Below are positions 17,130 to 26,640 of a stretch of DNA of 64,000 bases, piece after piece; the first letter of the stretch is position 1; the number at the start of each line of letters is the position of its first letter. The notes under the pieces were generated by a model, which was not told the origin of the DNA, made no database searches, and worked only from the letters and a program-made list of their open reading frames with translations. Origin of the DNA: Campylobacter concisus (GTDB lineage: Bacteria; Campylobacterota; Campylobacteria; Campylobacterales; Campylobacteraceae); assembly GCF_003048615.2 (NCBI RefSeq), contig NZ_CP049263.1, positions 868,001 through 932,000 on the forward strand. Direction: 5' to 3'. Both the position numbers and the translations under genes were made by a program.

Positions 17130-17585
17130 TTATACGAGCAAGCTCATCACAAACATCGCCAAATAGGCATTTAGGATGCAAATTCCAAAAAGTACGAGAT
17201 AGTGTCTGCCTGGTACTTCAAGCACGCCTAAAACTCGTCCCATGTACTGCACAGTCGAGCCAACTAGCGCCATGCCAGGAAGCAAGACAGCGATATCGTT
17301 TGCATTTAGCGTACCATCTCCCACAAGCGCTACTAGCACGCCTGCTGAGCCGCCCCAGCTCAAAAATGCAGCCATGAAAACGGCTATGGACTCACCTGGA
17401 AGACCAAGTGGGAGCATAATAAATCCTAGAAATTTGCCTATCACGCTAAGCGCGCCAGATACTTTTAGGATGTGGATGATGACAAATGCCATAAGCACGT
17501 TTGGGATGGTGTTTTTTACGGCGATGTCCCAGCCTTTTCTAGCGCCCTCTACAAATACGTCGGTTATTAGTTTATTTTCAGTCAT
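17130..17585 (-). CDS. YjiG-like membrane protein (nucleoside-recognition/gate domain)
   Basis: A 151-residue integral membrane protein with four hydrophobic segments and the gate-like signature AFLSWGGSAGVLVALV, as in E. coli YjiG and spore maturation protein B. It starts three bases after its partner gene and ends nine bases before the peptidase. In E. coli yjiH-yjiG precede iadA, an isoaspartyl dipeptidase; the arrangement here with a different peptidase supports a peptide or acylated amino-acid uptake or export role. That role is inferred, as transport has not been shown for the family. Confidence 0.78.
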   Translation of the reverse strand: MTENKLITDVFVEGARKGWDIAVKNTIPNVLMAFVIIHILKVSGALSVIGKFLGFIMLPLGLPGESIAVFMAAFLSWGGSAGVLVALVGDGTLNANDIAVLLPGMALVGSTVQYMGRVLGVLEVPGRHYLVLFGICILNAYLAMFVMSLLV

Positions 17586-17588
17586 CTC

Positions 17589-18221
17589 TTACTCCTCATC
17601 ATCTTTGACAAATTTTTTGACATAAAGTCTCATCAAATTTGCTCCTAAAATTTTAAAGACAAAGACTATGCCAAGCACCATGGCTATGGTAGCAGGGGCT
17701 GTGTTGCCAGCTTTGTCAGTCACTAGTAAAACCGGAGCAAATGAAGATAAGAAATTTGTGATCATCGCACCAGCGCTAAACTGAAACGCTGCAAAGATGA
17801 GAAGCTCTTTGTGTGAGATGAGGCCATCTTGACGCAAAAATTTAGCCGTTGAGCTGCCTGCGTCGGTGCTTTGTGTGCTTGCTATCAAAGAGATAGAGCA
17901 ACATCCTGGTATGCCAATAAGTGGCTTTAAAACAGGTGTTAGCAGTCTTGAAGCTGCGTAAAGTGCATGGTATTTCTCAAAAATAGCAACAAAGCCAAGT
18001 GCGAGCATAACGGCAGGGGCAAGACTAAGGGCAAATAAAAATCCACCTTTTGCGCTAGTGCCACTTCCTGTTTTAAACCATTCTGGAAATTGACCTGCTA
18101 GCTTGCTAAAATCAAAGATACCACCATAGGTGTTTTGTAAAAAACCTCCAAAGAAAACGATCGCAATTGCAAGAGTGATCGTACCGATGATGAGTTTTTT
18201 AGTATCACTACTCTCTTTCAT
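17589..18221 (-). CDS. YjiH-like membrane protein (nucleoside-recognition/gate domain)
   Basis: A 210-residue integral membrane protein with about five hydrophobic segments. It has a conserved IPGCCSISLIASTQSTDAGS stretch, a gate-domain pattern typical of YjiH proteins, and a basic C-terminus (KKFVKDDEE). It is the first gene of the three-gene reverse operon yjiH-yjiG-M20 peptidase. Two half-size gate proteins probably form one transport unit. Confidence 0.78.
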   Translation of the reverse strand: MKESSDTKKLIIGTITLAIAIVFFGGFLQNTYGGIFDFSKLAGQFPEWFKTGSGTSAKGGFLFALSLAPAVMLALGFVAIFEKYHALYAASRLLTPVLKPLIGIPGCCSISLIASTQSTDAGSSTAKFLRQDGLISHKELLIFAAFQFSAGAMITNFLSSFAPVLLVTDKAGNTAPATIAMVLGIVFVFKILGANLMRLYVKKFVKDDEE

Positions 18222-18439
18222 AAAGCCTCCTTTGATTTGGAATTTGTTTAAATATTATAACGCCTATGCTTATGTAATATTTAAAATATAAAATTCGATA
18301 ATTAATTATGAAATTTTATGAGTAATTTATATATAAAAATTATTATGCGATAAAAGTTAGCATTATAGAGACTTAGAATGTAAATTTAAAGTATATAAAA
18401 ATTTAGAAATTTGGATTTAAGATTTAGGATTTAAGGTAA

Positions 18440-18473
18440 AAATGGCTTTTAAACTTAAATTTAAAAGCCATTT
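18440..18473 (-). terminator. Terminator downstream of ppk
   Basis: A 14-bp perfect inverted repeat (AAATGGCTTTTAAA / TTTAAAAGCCATTT) lies directly beyond the ppk stop on the reverse strand and is followed by TTTACC. The rest of the 257-base gap (18222-18478) is very AT-rich and shows nothing else clear. Confidence 0.8.
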
Positions 18474-18478
18474 ATCTT

Positions 18479-20575
18479 TTAGCTCTCTTTTAAAAGCTTG
18501 CTTGCAAGCATATCTGCTTTTGCTTTGTCGGTGTCTTTTTTGACTGATTTATAAATTTTAGAGATATAGTTTTCTAAAACTTCGTGGCAAGAGATCACTT
18601 TTTCACCCTCGCGTCTAGCTACTTTTGTGTATTCGCCGTTATTTTGTAGCTCAAATGCTAGGTCGTTATCGCTTAGCTGAAGCTCTAAAATTTCAAGCAG
18701 TCTCTCTTGAAGCCTTGGCTCAAAGATAGGTGTCATAAGCTCCAAGCGGCGCTCTAAATTTCGTGGCATCCAGTCAGCGCTTGAGATGTAAATTTTTGGA
18801 TTAGCGTGCTTGAAATATAAAATTCTAGCGTGCTCCAAGTATTTACCGATGATCGAGCGAACTCTGATGTTTTCGCTTTTACCTTTTACGCCAGGCCTTA
18901 GTCCGCACACACCTCGGACGATTAAGTCGATCTTCACGCCTGCATTTGAGGCGCGGCTAAGCTCATTTATCACATCTTCGTCTATTAGCGCGTTCATCTT
19001 AGCGATGATCCTGCCCTCGCTGCCTTTGCTAGCCTCCACTCTTATCTTTTCGATGATGCGCTCTTTTATCTGAAAGGGCGACATGCTAAGGGCGTTTAGA
19101 CGGCGGTTTTTGTTATATCCTGATAGGATGTGAAAAAACGAGGTCGTATCTTGGCTAAATTCCTCTTTACTGGTAAATAGGCTAACGTCGGTGTAAATTT
19201 TAGCCGAACTGCCGTTGTAGTTGCCAGTGCCAAAGTGCATGTAAAATTTGAGTTTATCGCCGATCTGGCGGATCACTTGGCTAACTTTTGCATGCACTTT
19301 AAAGCCTGTGATGCCATATATCACGTGTGCGCCAGCATCTTCAAGTGCCTTTGCCCAGTGAAGGTTATTTTCTTCGTCAAACCTTGCTTTTAGCTCAACC
19401 ATCACGGTTACTTGCTTGCCGTCGCTTGCAGCGTCTATCAGGCTTTGGATGATCGGTGAGTTTTTATCGACCCTGTAAAGTGTCATGCGTATCGAGATCA
19501 CCTTTGGATCTTTGCTCGCTTCTCTTATAAAGCTAACGACTGGATCAAAGCTCTCAAATGGATGAACCAGTAGCACATCCTCTTTGTCTATGGCGTCAAA
19601 GATCGAGACGCCGTTGCCAAATGGAGGCAGGGTTTTTGGGGCGTAGGGCGGGTTTGCTAGGTGGCTGAAGTTCTTGCTCCCAGCTATCTCCCAAAGAGAG
19701 CTAAGTGTGAGTGGGATGCTTGAAAAATAGATATCTTTGTGAAAAATTTTCATGTGAAAATTTAAAAACTCTAAGATATCAGCGTCTGCATCTTTATCTA
19801 TCTGCATACGCACAAAAGCCCCTTTTCTGCGAAGCTTTAGCCCTTGCTCAAGTATCATCATAAAGTCATCCGCCTCTTCTTCTTCGATGACGATATCAGC
19901 ATTTCTTGTCACTCTAAAAGCAGCCGAGCTAATAAGCTTATACCCTGGGAAAATTTCTTCTGCGTGGCGGTGCACGATCGTCTCAATCGGCACAAAAACG
20001 TTGCTACTTGGCTGAGTAAATCTTGGCAAAACTCGTGAAATTCTTATCATGCCGTATTTTAAAATTTCAGGATGCTCGATGTCAGCTAGCTTAACGGCAA
20101 GCGAGAAGCTAAGGTTGTTTAGGTGCGGAAATGGATGTGTCGCATCAACAGCGATAGGCACGATGACTGGCAGGATGTTTGAGAAAAAGTATTCGTCGCA
20201 TTTTTGCTTTAAGCTATCATCAAGCTCGTCATAGTTTTTGATAAAAAGACCCTCTTTGCTAAGCGCATCAACGGTGCTTTTGTAGTGAGCCTCGACTAAA
20301 TTTTGCTCATCTTGCAGATACTTTCTGATCTCTCTTAGCTGATCGAGCGGGCTCATGCCATCGCTACTACTTGTCGTCACTCCAGCTGCAAAAAGCTGCT
20401 TTAGACCAGCCACTCTTATCATATAAAATTCATCAAGATTTGTCATATAAATGGCTATAAATTTTAGTTTTTCAAGTAAAGGTATATCCTTTTCACACTG
20501 AGCGAGCACCCTTGAGTTGAAGCGTAGCCAGCTTAATTCGCGGTTGATAAAAAGAGTTTCATTTTCGCTCATCAT
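18479..20575 (-). CDS. ppk: Polyphosphate kinase 1
   Basis: A 698-residue enzyme that reversibly polymerises ATP gamma-phosphate into polyphosphate, linked to stress survival and virulence in Campylobacter. Domains in order: N-terminal helical domain opening with [12 protein letters not shown], the head domain, and two phospholipase D-like C-terminal domains. The autophosphorylated histidine is in [10 protein letters not shown] and the second catalytic histidine in [20 protein letters not shown]. Two ATG codons stand in tandem (20575 and 20572); the second is better spaced from GGAG. It has a strong terminator and stands alone. Confidence 0.96.
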   Translation of the reverse strand: MMSENETLFINRELSWLRFNSRVLAQCEKDIPLLEKLKFIAIYMTNLDEFYMIRVAGLKQLFAAGVTTSSSDGMSPLDQLREIRKYLQDEQNLVEAHYKSTVDALSKEGLFIKNYDELDDSLKQKCDEYFFSNILPVIVPIAVDATHPFPHLNNLSFSLAVKLADIEHPEILKYGMIRISRVLPRFTQPSSNVFVPIETIVHRHAEEIFPGYKLISSAAFRVTRNADIVIEEEEADDFMMILEQGLKLRRKGAFVRMQIDKDADADILEFLNFHMKIFHKDIYFSSIPLTLSSLWEIAGSKNFSHLANPPYAPKTLPPFGNGVSIFDAIDKEDVLLVHPFESFDPVVSFIREASKDPKVISIRMTLYRVDKNSPIIQSLIDAASDGKQVTVMVELKARFDEENNLHWAKALEDAGAHVIYGITGFKVHAKVSQVIRQIGDKLKFYMHFGTGNYNGSSAKIYTDVSLFTSKEEFSQDTTSFFHILSGYNKNRRLNALSMSPFQIKERIIEKIRVEASKGSEGRIIAKMNALIDEDVINELSRASNAGVKIDLIVRGVCGLRPGVKGKSENIRVRSIIGKYLEHARILYFKHANPKIYISSADWMPRNLERRLELMTPIFEPRLQERLLEILELQLSDNDLAFELQNNGEYTKVARREGEKVISCHEVLENYISKIYKSVKKDTDKAKADMLASKLLKES

Positions 20576-20647
20576 TTTCTCCTTATAATTTTTGATTATT
20601 TTATGATATGTGCGGTTATAAAGTTCTTATTTTGTTAAAAATTTAGT

Positions 20648-20653
20648 TACAAT
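20648..20653 (+). promoter_or_regulatory. Putative -10 box for the 26-residue peptide gene
   Basis: TACAAT with flanking AGT...AGTG lies 30 bases before a small ATG with its own ribosome site, in the divergent gap beside ppk. Confidence 0.45.
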
Positions 20654-20682
20654 AGTGCAAATTTTAAACATAAAGGTTTCTT

Positions 20683-20763
20683 ATGTCGGATTATATTATT
20701 TTAGTTGGCATTTTTATTGTGGCGGTTGTTATCTTTGCGCTTATCAAAAAGGTCTCTTTTTAG
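20683..20763 (+). CDS. 26-residue single-span membrane peptide
   Basis: A very short gene: ATG TCG GAT TAT opens it and TAG at 20761 closes it. The product starts MSDYI, has one 18-residue hydrophobic helix (ILVGIFIVAVVIFAL) and a basic end IKKVSF, giving an N-out/C-in topology by the positive-inside rule. AAAGG stands 7 bases before the ATG and a -10-like box lies upstream. It ends overlapping, tail to tail, the stop codon of the Nudix gene by four bases. Its composition resembles known small regulatory membrane proteins (KdpF-like size) but I do not recognise a family. Confidence 0.6.
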   Translation: MSDYIILVGIFIVAVVIFALIKKVSF

Positions 20764-21344
20764 CCTTTAAATTTCTCCCACCACAAGTAGGCAAAGATGA
20801 GCCCAAAGCCCTTAACCTTGCCCTCGTCAAAGGCAAATTTCATCATATCTTCTCGTTTTATAAAAACTAGCTCGATATCCTCGCCATCGACGCCACCGCC
20901 TGCATTTACCTTCATGCTCTCATCGATCTTTGCGTAAAACATCGTTTGCATGTTGCCGCCAAAGCCAAAAGCGCCATACGTCATCGTGATGCGCTCCATC
21001 TCTTTTAGCTCGTATCCTACCTCTTCGACTGCCTCTTCTCTAGCGGTTTGCTCTTCGCTTAGCCCCTTATCCATAAGCCCTGCGCAAAGCTCATAAGTAA
21101 AGCCTTGCTCGTTTGTTTTGATGCCTTCTTTTTCTTGCGAGTACCAAACAGCTGGGCGAAACTGCTTGACAAACAAAAATGCATCTTTTTGCTCGTGATA
21201 TAAAAATATGCTAACGCTGTTCATCACCTTGACGCAGTCCCAGTCTCTTTGCAAGCCATTTTGTTTAAATTTCATCTTAAATGGCTTTAGGTATTTTGAC
21301 TCACCAAGAGGTAAAATTTCTAAATTTGTTATAGTAGTATCCAT
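20760..21344 (-). CDS. Nudix hydrolase (ADP-ribose/UDP-sugar pyrophosphatase-like)
   Basis: A 194-residue cytoplasmic Nudix enzyme. The Nudix box is complete: GLMDKGLSEEQTAREEAVEE then VGYEL, matching GX5EX7REUXEEXGU with the metal-binding glutamates in REEAVEE. An extra FRPAVW stretch before the box resembles the ADP-ribose/NDP-sugar pyrophosphatase subgroup. The exact substrate is not decidable. Its start overlaps the end of mgtE by 16 bases, so both are co-transcribed from upstream. Confidence 0.85.
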   Translation of the reverse strand: MDTTITNLEILPLGESKYLKPFKMKFKQNGLQRDWDCVKVMNSVSIFLYHEQKDAFLFVKQFRPAVWYSQEKEGIKTNEQGFTYELCAGLMDKGLSEEQTAREEAVEEVGYELKEMERITMTYGAFGFGGNMQTMFYAKIDESMKVNAGGGVDGEDIELVFIKREDMMKFAFDEGKVKGFGLIFAYLWWEKFKG

Positions 21345-22696
21345 TTTGCAAGTCCTAAAAAGCTAAAAAATCCTATCGCGTCTGTAAAAGTTGTAAGAAT
21401 GACCGCTGAGCCAACGGCAGGATCGATGTTAAAGCGCCTTAGCGTCAAAGGTATGATCGTGCCAAAAAAACCAGCAAAGAATAAATTTGTAACCATACTA
21501 AGGCTAATAACCACGCCAAGCATGCCTTTGTCAAACCAAACAGCGGCGATGACGCCCATGATAGCGCCAAAGATGAGGCCATTTACGAGTGAGATAGTCA
21601 CCTCACGCTTTAAAACGCTCTTTGCATCTTTAAATTCTATCTCGCCAAGTGCCAAACGACGAACCGTAACAGCAAGTGCTTGCGTGCCAGTGTTGCCACC
21701 CATTGAAGCAACTATTGGCATAAGCACGGCAAGTGCGACGTAAGCTGCGATCGTCTCATCAAAAAGTCCGATGATAGATGAGCTAAAAAGTGCTGTTAGT
21801 AAATTTATACCAAGCCAAACCGCACGACCACGACCAGCTTTAAATAGCGTATCATCCTCTTCTGACTCGTCATCAACGCCAGCTAGGTTATAAATTTGCT
21901 CTGTTGCGCTCTCTTGGATGTAGTCGTGGATATCATCATACGTGATACGACCTAGCAAAATTCCAGTGCTACTTGTAACTGCGATAACGTTTAGATCGTA
22001 CTCTTGAAACATATCAGCGACATCTTGCATGAGATCCATATCGTTTGCCATGTGAGGCTTGTAGTGGTCGATCTGGGTTGATTCGATATTTTGTTTTAGC
22101 GTCTTTGTAAAGTCAAAAAGGATGAGATCTTCAAGCGGGATGGCGTATTGTAAGACGCTATTTTTATCGATGATGAAAAGCTGTGAGACGTTTTCTAGTT
22201 TGCCTTCTTGCTTCTCTTGTCTTAGTCTTGCAACTGCGCTGCCAAGCTTCTCTTCAAGATGAGCTGAAAATAGCTCTGTTTGCATGTGCGCACCAGCTCT
22301 ATCTTCGTCGTAGCTTCTAAGTCTTAAAATTTCGTTTTGATTTTCTTTATCTAGCTCGTTAAAAAGCTCTCTAGCCTTGTCCTCATCGATATCTTCGATG
22401 TATTGAAGCAGGTCAGTCGCATCGTCACTCTCTAGCTCTTCAAGCGCTTCTACGATCTTTTCAGCTGGGAGCGTGTCGATCACGTCTTTTAGCATGTGAT
22501 CAGGAAGCTCGATCGCCACATCACCCAAAATTTCAGGATCTAGCTTTTCAAGGTACTTGGCAAAAAGCTCTTCATCGTGCTTTTTAAGTGTTTTAAGATG
22601 CTGGGCTAGCTCGTATGCGGAGAGCTCACCGTCTTCTAAATTTTCATCTAAGTGCTGATCTATCAGCTCTTTTGCTTCTTCTAGTTCTTGGCTCAA
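21329..22696 (-). CDS. mgtE: Magnesium transporter MgtE
   Basis: A 455-residue Mg2+ channel. The cytoplasmic part comprises the helical N domain (about residues 25-130, rich in LPAEKIVEAL-type repeats) and a CBS-domain pair (about 135-265) that senses Mg2+. The C-terminal membrane domain has five helices, with MPIVASMGGNTGTQALAVTV forming the signature selectivity region. It starts with TTG preceded by AAAGGT; no better ATG exists in frame. It is followed in the operon by the Nudix gene. Confidence 0.94.
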   Translation of the reverse strand: MSQELEEAKELIDQHLDENLEDGELSAYELAQHLKTLKKHDEELFAKYLEKLDPEILGDVAIELPDHMLKDVIDTLPAEKIVEALEELESDDATDLLQYIEDIDEDKARELFNELDKENQNEILRLRSYDEDRAGAHMQTELFSAHLEEKLGSAVARLRQEKQEGKLENVSQLFIIDKNSVLQYAIPLEDLILFDFTKTLKQNIESTQIDHYKPHMANDMDLMQDVADMFQEYDLNVIAVTSSTGILLGRITYDDIHDYIQESATEQIYNLAGVDDESEEDDTLFKAGRGRAVWLGINLLTALFSSSIIGLFDETIAAYVALAVLMPIVASMGGNTGTQALAVTVRRLALGEIEFKDAKSVLKREVTISLVNGLIFGAIMGVIAAVWFDKGMLGVVISLSMVTNLFFAGFFGTIIPLTLRRFNIDPAVGSAVILTTFTDAIGFFSFLGLAKWILL

Positions 22697-22705
22697 GTTT
22701 TACCT

Positions 22706-23875
22706 TTAAAAATCTATTACGTTAGGGAAAAATTCCACCTTATGATACTCTTTGTCGTTGCTTAGAGCTTGTCTTATCAGCTCATCATTTCTATTTATGA
22801 CTGCTTTAAATTTAGCAGACTCTTTTTTATCTTCTATATTTTTTACGACTTTGATGGCGCTTTCTGGATTGATCGGCTTGCCGCCTAGATAGAGGCCAAA
22901 GTGCAAGTGTGGGCCAGTGCTCATGCCGCTTGTGCCAACGTATGCTATTAGCGTGCCTTGTTTTACTTTAAGACCGCTTCTTATGCCCTTTGCAAAGCCG
23001 TTTAGGTGTGCGTAAAGTGTCTCGTAGCCACCAGCGTGAGAGATGATGACGGTTCTGCCATAACCGCTCTTTTGTCCGACAAATTTGACCGTGCCATCGC
23101 CTGCAGCCTTGATCGGTGTGCCTTTTGGAGCACCGTAATCAACTCCAAGGTGCGCTCTATATCTTTGAAGGATCGGATGCCATCTTTTTAGAGTGAAATT
23201 TGATGTGATCCTAGCGTTTGCAAGAGGGCGAACGAGCAAAAATTTATCGTTTTTTTTGCCATTTTTATCATAAAATTTATCTTCAAATTTATACATCACG
23301 TAGCGTTTGTTTTTAGTCTCTATCATCGCTGCGTAAATTTCAGGCGTGCCAAAAGAGCGCCCCATGCGTAGCTTTTGGTTATATACAATAGCGATCGTAT
23401 CGCCTTTGTTTATCTTTTTAAAATCGATCCCGCTACCGCTAAAAACCTCTTTAAAACCAAGCGCTAGCGTGCCAGAGCCAGTGTAGTCAAAGATATCTTC
23501 AGAGACTGACTTATCTACTTTTAGGGCTAAAACTTTATCTTCGCTTTGGTATAAGATCGGGATAAACTCAAGCTGAAATTTGCCCTTGTCATCTCTATAA
23601 ATATGTATCTGAAGCTCGTCGCTAACGGGGATGAGAGCTTGTTTAACCTCGCCGTTATCGTTTTTGTAAATTTGATATTTTGTGCCAGCGATGATCTCTT
23701 CTGTTAGCTCTTGATCTTCGCTTGCTAGGTTGTAGTAAAGTGAAAGTGGGATTTTATTTGTCTCTAAGAAATTTAAAAAGCTGCTGCCATTTGGCCAACT
23801 AAGCTCATCAACAGTTGGTTTTATGGCATATAAATTTATACATAATATTGCAAAAATCACAAATATACGAGGCAT
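22706..23875 (-). CDS. M23 (LytM) peptidoglycan endopeptidase, Csd3/Pgp3-like
   Basis: A 389-residue exported peptidase. A signal peptide covers about residues 1-17 (FVIFAILCINLYAI). An N-terminal inhibitory/OapA-like region follows, and the LytM domain occupies about 225-335. The zinc ligands are the His and Asp in HLGVDYGAPKGTP and the last His of GPHLHFGLYL, with a catalytic His in HAGGYETLYAH. The length and the long N-terminal part fit the helical-shape endopeptidases Csd3 (H. pylori) and Pgp3 (C. jejuni). It probably trims peptidoglycan crosslinks and sets cell shape. It ends ten bases before mgtE. Confidence 0.88.
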   Translation of the reverse strand: MPRIFVIFAILCINLYAIKPTVDELSWPNGSSFLNFLETNKIPLSLYYNLASEDQELTEEIIAGTKYQIYKNDNGEVKQALIPVSDELQIHIYRDDKGKFQLEFIPILYQSEDKVLALKVDKSVSEDIFDYTGSGTLALGFKEVFSGSGIDFKKINKGDTIAIVYNQKLRMGRSFGTPEIYAAMIETKNKRYVMYKFEDKFYDKNGKKNDKFLLVRPLANARITSNFTLKRWHPILQRYRAHLGVDYGAPKGTPIKAAGDGTVKFVGQKSGYGRTVIISHAGGYETLYAHLNGFAKGIRSGLKVKQGTLIAYVGTSGMSTGPHLHFGLYLGGKPINPESAIKVVKNIEDKKESAKFKAVINRNDELIRQALSNDKEYHKVEFFPNVIDF

Positions 23876-23954
23876 CGATATCCTTTTAAAAAGCTGGGAG
23901 GGATTTTAACTAAAACTTGCTTTAATTTTGCAAAAGATAAAGCATTTTAGGCTA

Positions 23955-23960
23955 TAATCG
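23955..23960 (+). promoter_or_regulatory. -10 box (TATAAT) for the PgbA-like gene
   Basis: GGCTATAATCG lies 30 bases before the TTG start at 23990, in the divergent gap beside the M23 peptidase. Confidence 0.65.
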
Positions 23961-23989
23961 CTCTAAAAATTTAAACTTAGGAGATATTT

Positions 23990-24712
23990 TTGAAACGTAT
24001 AATCGTGATTTTATCACTGTTTTTTGGCTTTGCTTTTGGGGCTGATTTTTCTTTAAATGAGTATAGAACTCCTCTTATTAGCGTCGAGAGTGACGGCACA
24101 GCAACGATAGTTGATAGTCCTGAAATTTTGATCGGATCAAGCGGCGTCGTGCTCCATAAATTTGACACTGATAGCTCTATCATCGCAAGAGTGAGCGTTG
24201 TCTCAAAAAATGCTGGCTTTGCGAAGGTTAGATTTGAGGTGTTTGACCTACTTGAGCAAAAGGCTCTCCCTCTCCCTGGCATCGCACCTGCAAGTGGCGA
24301 TATAGTCGTGCTAAACTACCTTTATAACCGCTCGCTAATCGTCGTGCCAAATAAAGAAATTTATGAAGAGGTTTTGGGCGCATTTCCTAATATGATATTT
24401 ATCCACCCAGACCTTGTCGGAGCATACTTAAGCTACGAATACAAGCCAAACCCAAGCAGAGATGACTTTAGAAAAATGTGCGCTCAAAGTGCAGCTGGTC
24501 TTATCTTTGTTGCAATGGATGGCAGAAGCGTTTTTGCTGATTGCCAAAGCTTTAAGGTGCTAAAAGAGTTTAAAACTGGCGAGGTTGAGTACTATCAACT
24601 ACCATTTTACACAAGAGTTAGCGACATAGACACTGTATTTTGGAAGCTAAATAGCGAGCACATCAATAACTACGACGCTCACTACGAAAAACTTTTTGAA
24701 GAAGATAACTGA
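23990..24712 (+). CDS. Exported protein with plasminogen-binding (PgbA-type) N-terminal domain
   Basis: A 240-residue protein with a signal peptide (MKRIIVILSLFFGFAFG) and a mature part resembling the N-terminal domain of Helicobacter plasminogen-binding proteins PgbA/PgbB. The domain holds a beta-barrel-like region with VVLNYLYNRSLIVVPNKE and then IFIHPDLVGAYL. Unlike PgbA it lacks the long charged C-terminal tail that carries the Lys-rich plasminogen-binding end, so plasminogen binding should not be assumed. The TTG start is supported by TTAGGAG. It is followed after three bases by the YihY-like gene. Confidence 0.75.
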   Translation: MKRIIVILSLFFGFAFGADFSLNEYRTPLISVESDGTATIVDSPEILIGSSGVVLHKFDTDSSIIARVSVVSKNAGFAKVRFEVFDLLEQKALPLPGIAPASGDIVVLNYLYNRSLIVVPNKEIYEEVLGAFPNMIFIHPDLVGAYLSYEYKPNPSRDDFRKMCAQSAAGLIFVAMDGRSVFADCQSFKVLKEFKTGEVEYYQLPFYTRVSDIDTVFWKLNSEHINNYDAHYEKLFEEDN

Positions 24713-24715
24713 TAA

Positions 24716-25537
24716 ATGAGCCGTTTGTCCTTAAGCAAGAGCGATTTAAAGAGTGGTTTAAATTTGCTAGCTGCTCTTAAGGACAAAGAGCTCTTTCACT
24801 ACGCAGCAAGCCTTAGTTTTCACACGATCTTATCGATCATACCGATACTTCTTATATCGTTTTCTATCTTTACAAAACTGCCTAGCTTTGAGGATTATTA
24901 CGCCAAAATTCAAGACTTTGTCTTCTCAGCTCTTTTGCCAAGCAATCAAGAGATCATCTCAAACTACTTGCAGAATTTTCTCCAAAATAGCGGAAATTTA
25001 GGCATGGTTGGCTTTGTGGCGATGATATTTACTTCGGCTATGTTTTTTAGCGATTATGAATACGTAGTCTTAAAAGTGACAAGAGCTAGCAAGGCTAGGG
25101 GATTTTGGTCGGCACTTAGCTCGTACTGGACGCTCATCACGCTTGCGCCACTCGGACTTGCTGGCAGTTTTTACCTCTCAAGCCTTGTGCAAGAGATGCT
25201 AAACTCGACTAAATTTACAAGCTGGATAAATTTCTTAAGCATCGTGCCATATCTCATCATCTGGGTGATATTTTGCGTCACCTATCTCATCTCAGTAAAT
25301 GACGAGATAAAATTTAAAAGCGCGTTTTTTAGCTCGTTTGCCGCCTCGCTTGTTTGGTATCTTGGCAAGTCAGCCTTTGTCTATTACGTCCTTTACAACA
25401 AGACCTATCTAAGCGTCTATGGCTCGTTTTCAGCCGTGCTTTTCTTCTTTGTCTGGATCTACATCTCGTGGATCATCTTTTTATATGGGCTTAAGTTTTG
25501 CGCCTATCTCTCAAATAGCTCTAAATTTAAAGGATAA
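24716..25537 (+). CDS. YihY/BrkB-family inner membrane protein
   Basis: A 273-residue integral membrane protein with six predicted spans. It carries the family pattern AASLSFHTILSIIPILLISF near residue 25 and YGSFSAVLFFFVWIYISWII near 240. The family was once misnamed RNase BN and its real function is unresolved; transport or envelope roles have been suggested. It starts three bases after the preceding exported-protein gene. Confidence 0.85.
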   Translation: MSRLSLSKSDLKSGLNLLAALKDKELFHYAASLSFHTILSIIPILLISFSIFTKLPSFEDYYAKIQDFVFSALLPSNQEIISNYLQNFLQNSGNLGMVGFVAMIFTSAMFFSDYEYVVLKVTRASKARGFWSALSSYWTLITLAPLGLAGSFYLSSLVQEMLNSTKFTSWINFLSIVPYLIIWVIFCVTYLISVNDEIKFKSAFFSSFAASLVWYLGKSAFVYYVLYNKTYLSVYGSFSAVLFFFVWIYISWIIFLYGLKFCAYLSNSSKFKG

Positions 25538-25614
25538 ATTTATTGCCAGCTGGCTATTTTTGTAAATTTACCAGCTAGCAGGATATGTATTATTTTACGT
25601 GAAATTTTATGTAT

Positions 25615-26640
25615 CTAGCGTTTAAACTCGCAAATTTCTATCTTAATATCAAGCTCTTTGCTAAATTTACTAACAGCCTTTTCAAGCTCGTCTTTATCAA
25701 AGCATATAAGATCAACATAAGAGTGCTTAGTGCCAGTAGCTGCGCCCATGCCCTCGCAAAAGCTGCTCCCTTCTAGCTCATCTTCTATCTTGTTTTTGCT
25801 ATCAACACCAAACTGCACGTCGCCGTCGTGATACAATACTAAAAAGCAGAAATTTATACCAAGCTCGTAAGCTTCGTTATAGATATCGCTTTTGCCGTCA
25901 TAGTACTCATTTAGAAGTGAGATTAGGCTTGTATATCCCATAAAAACATCATCTCTTAGCGCATCTGAGCGAGGTTCTAGCTCGTAAAAGCTAAACTGCT
26001 TAAGCGGTTCGCTTGATGCCTCTTTGCCAAATTTATCATCTATAAGATCGGCAAAGTCGGTAAGTGCGACGCCTTTTTCTCTTGGCTCATCTACGATCTC
26101 AAACTCCCCAAGCGTGTTTATCATCGCCGTCTCGCCAACAACGTTGTCGCAAAGTATAAAAGCTAGTGTGTAGGCTTTATTTTCATCTTCGCTTTTTAGC
26201 TTGCTTAAAGTCTCGTTGTATAGGCACATATCCACGCTTTTTTCTTCAAAATTTGCATAGACCATGACCTCGTTTGCATCAACACTCACGCCATACATCT
26301 GTATAGTTGCTACTTCGCGTGGTGCACGTGGTTTGCCAAGCGTGCAAGTAAGTTTTGCTTCATACTCTTTTGGCATGCGTGATTTGATAAATTTAAGCCA
26401 AAAAAGCCTATATTTCATCCCTTCTGGGGTGAGCACTAGATCGATCTTGTCATTAACAAGACCTATCATAAAGGTTGGATCTACTAAACATAAATTTAGT
26501 GCCTCTTCGGTCATTTTGCTCGCTGTTTCGTACTCTTTATCCTCTAAATTACGCTTGATGGCGTCTAAATTTTTACCAAATTCGCTCCAAAATTTATCAA
26601 CTCTGCTAGCAAAGCTAGAACTCTTTTTAGAAAACCACAT
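25615..26640 (-). CDS. Uncharacterised 341-residue protein
   Basis: A soluble protein with no signal peptide, membrane span or recognised motif. The first 90 residues are helical and basic (KRNLEDKEYETASKMTEEAL resembles a TPR-like helix pair). The rest is acidic and mixed alpha/beta. It overlaps by 14 bases the end of a metallophosphoesterase gene, so the two are translated from one message and may work together. I recognise no family. Confidence 0.7.
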   Translation of the reverse strand: MWFSKKSSSFASRVDKFWSEFGKNLDAIKRNLEDKEYETASKMTEEALNLCLVDPTFMIGLVNDKIDLVLTPEGMKYRLFWLKFIKSRMPKEYEAKLTCTLGKPRAPREVATIQMYGVSVDANEVMVYANFEEKSVDMCLYNETLSKLKSEDENKAYTLAFILCDNVVGETAMINTLGEFEIVDEPREKGVALTDFADLIDDKFGKEASSEPLKQFSFYELEPRSDALRDDVFMGYTSLISLLNEYYDGKSDIYNEAYELGINFCFLVLYHDGDVQFGVDSKNKIEDELEGSSFCEGMGAATGTKHSYVDLICFDKDELEKAVSKFSKELDIKIEICEFKR

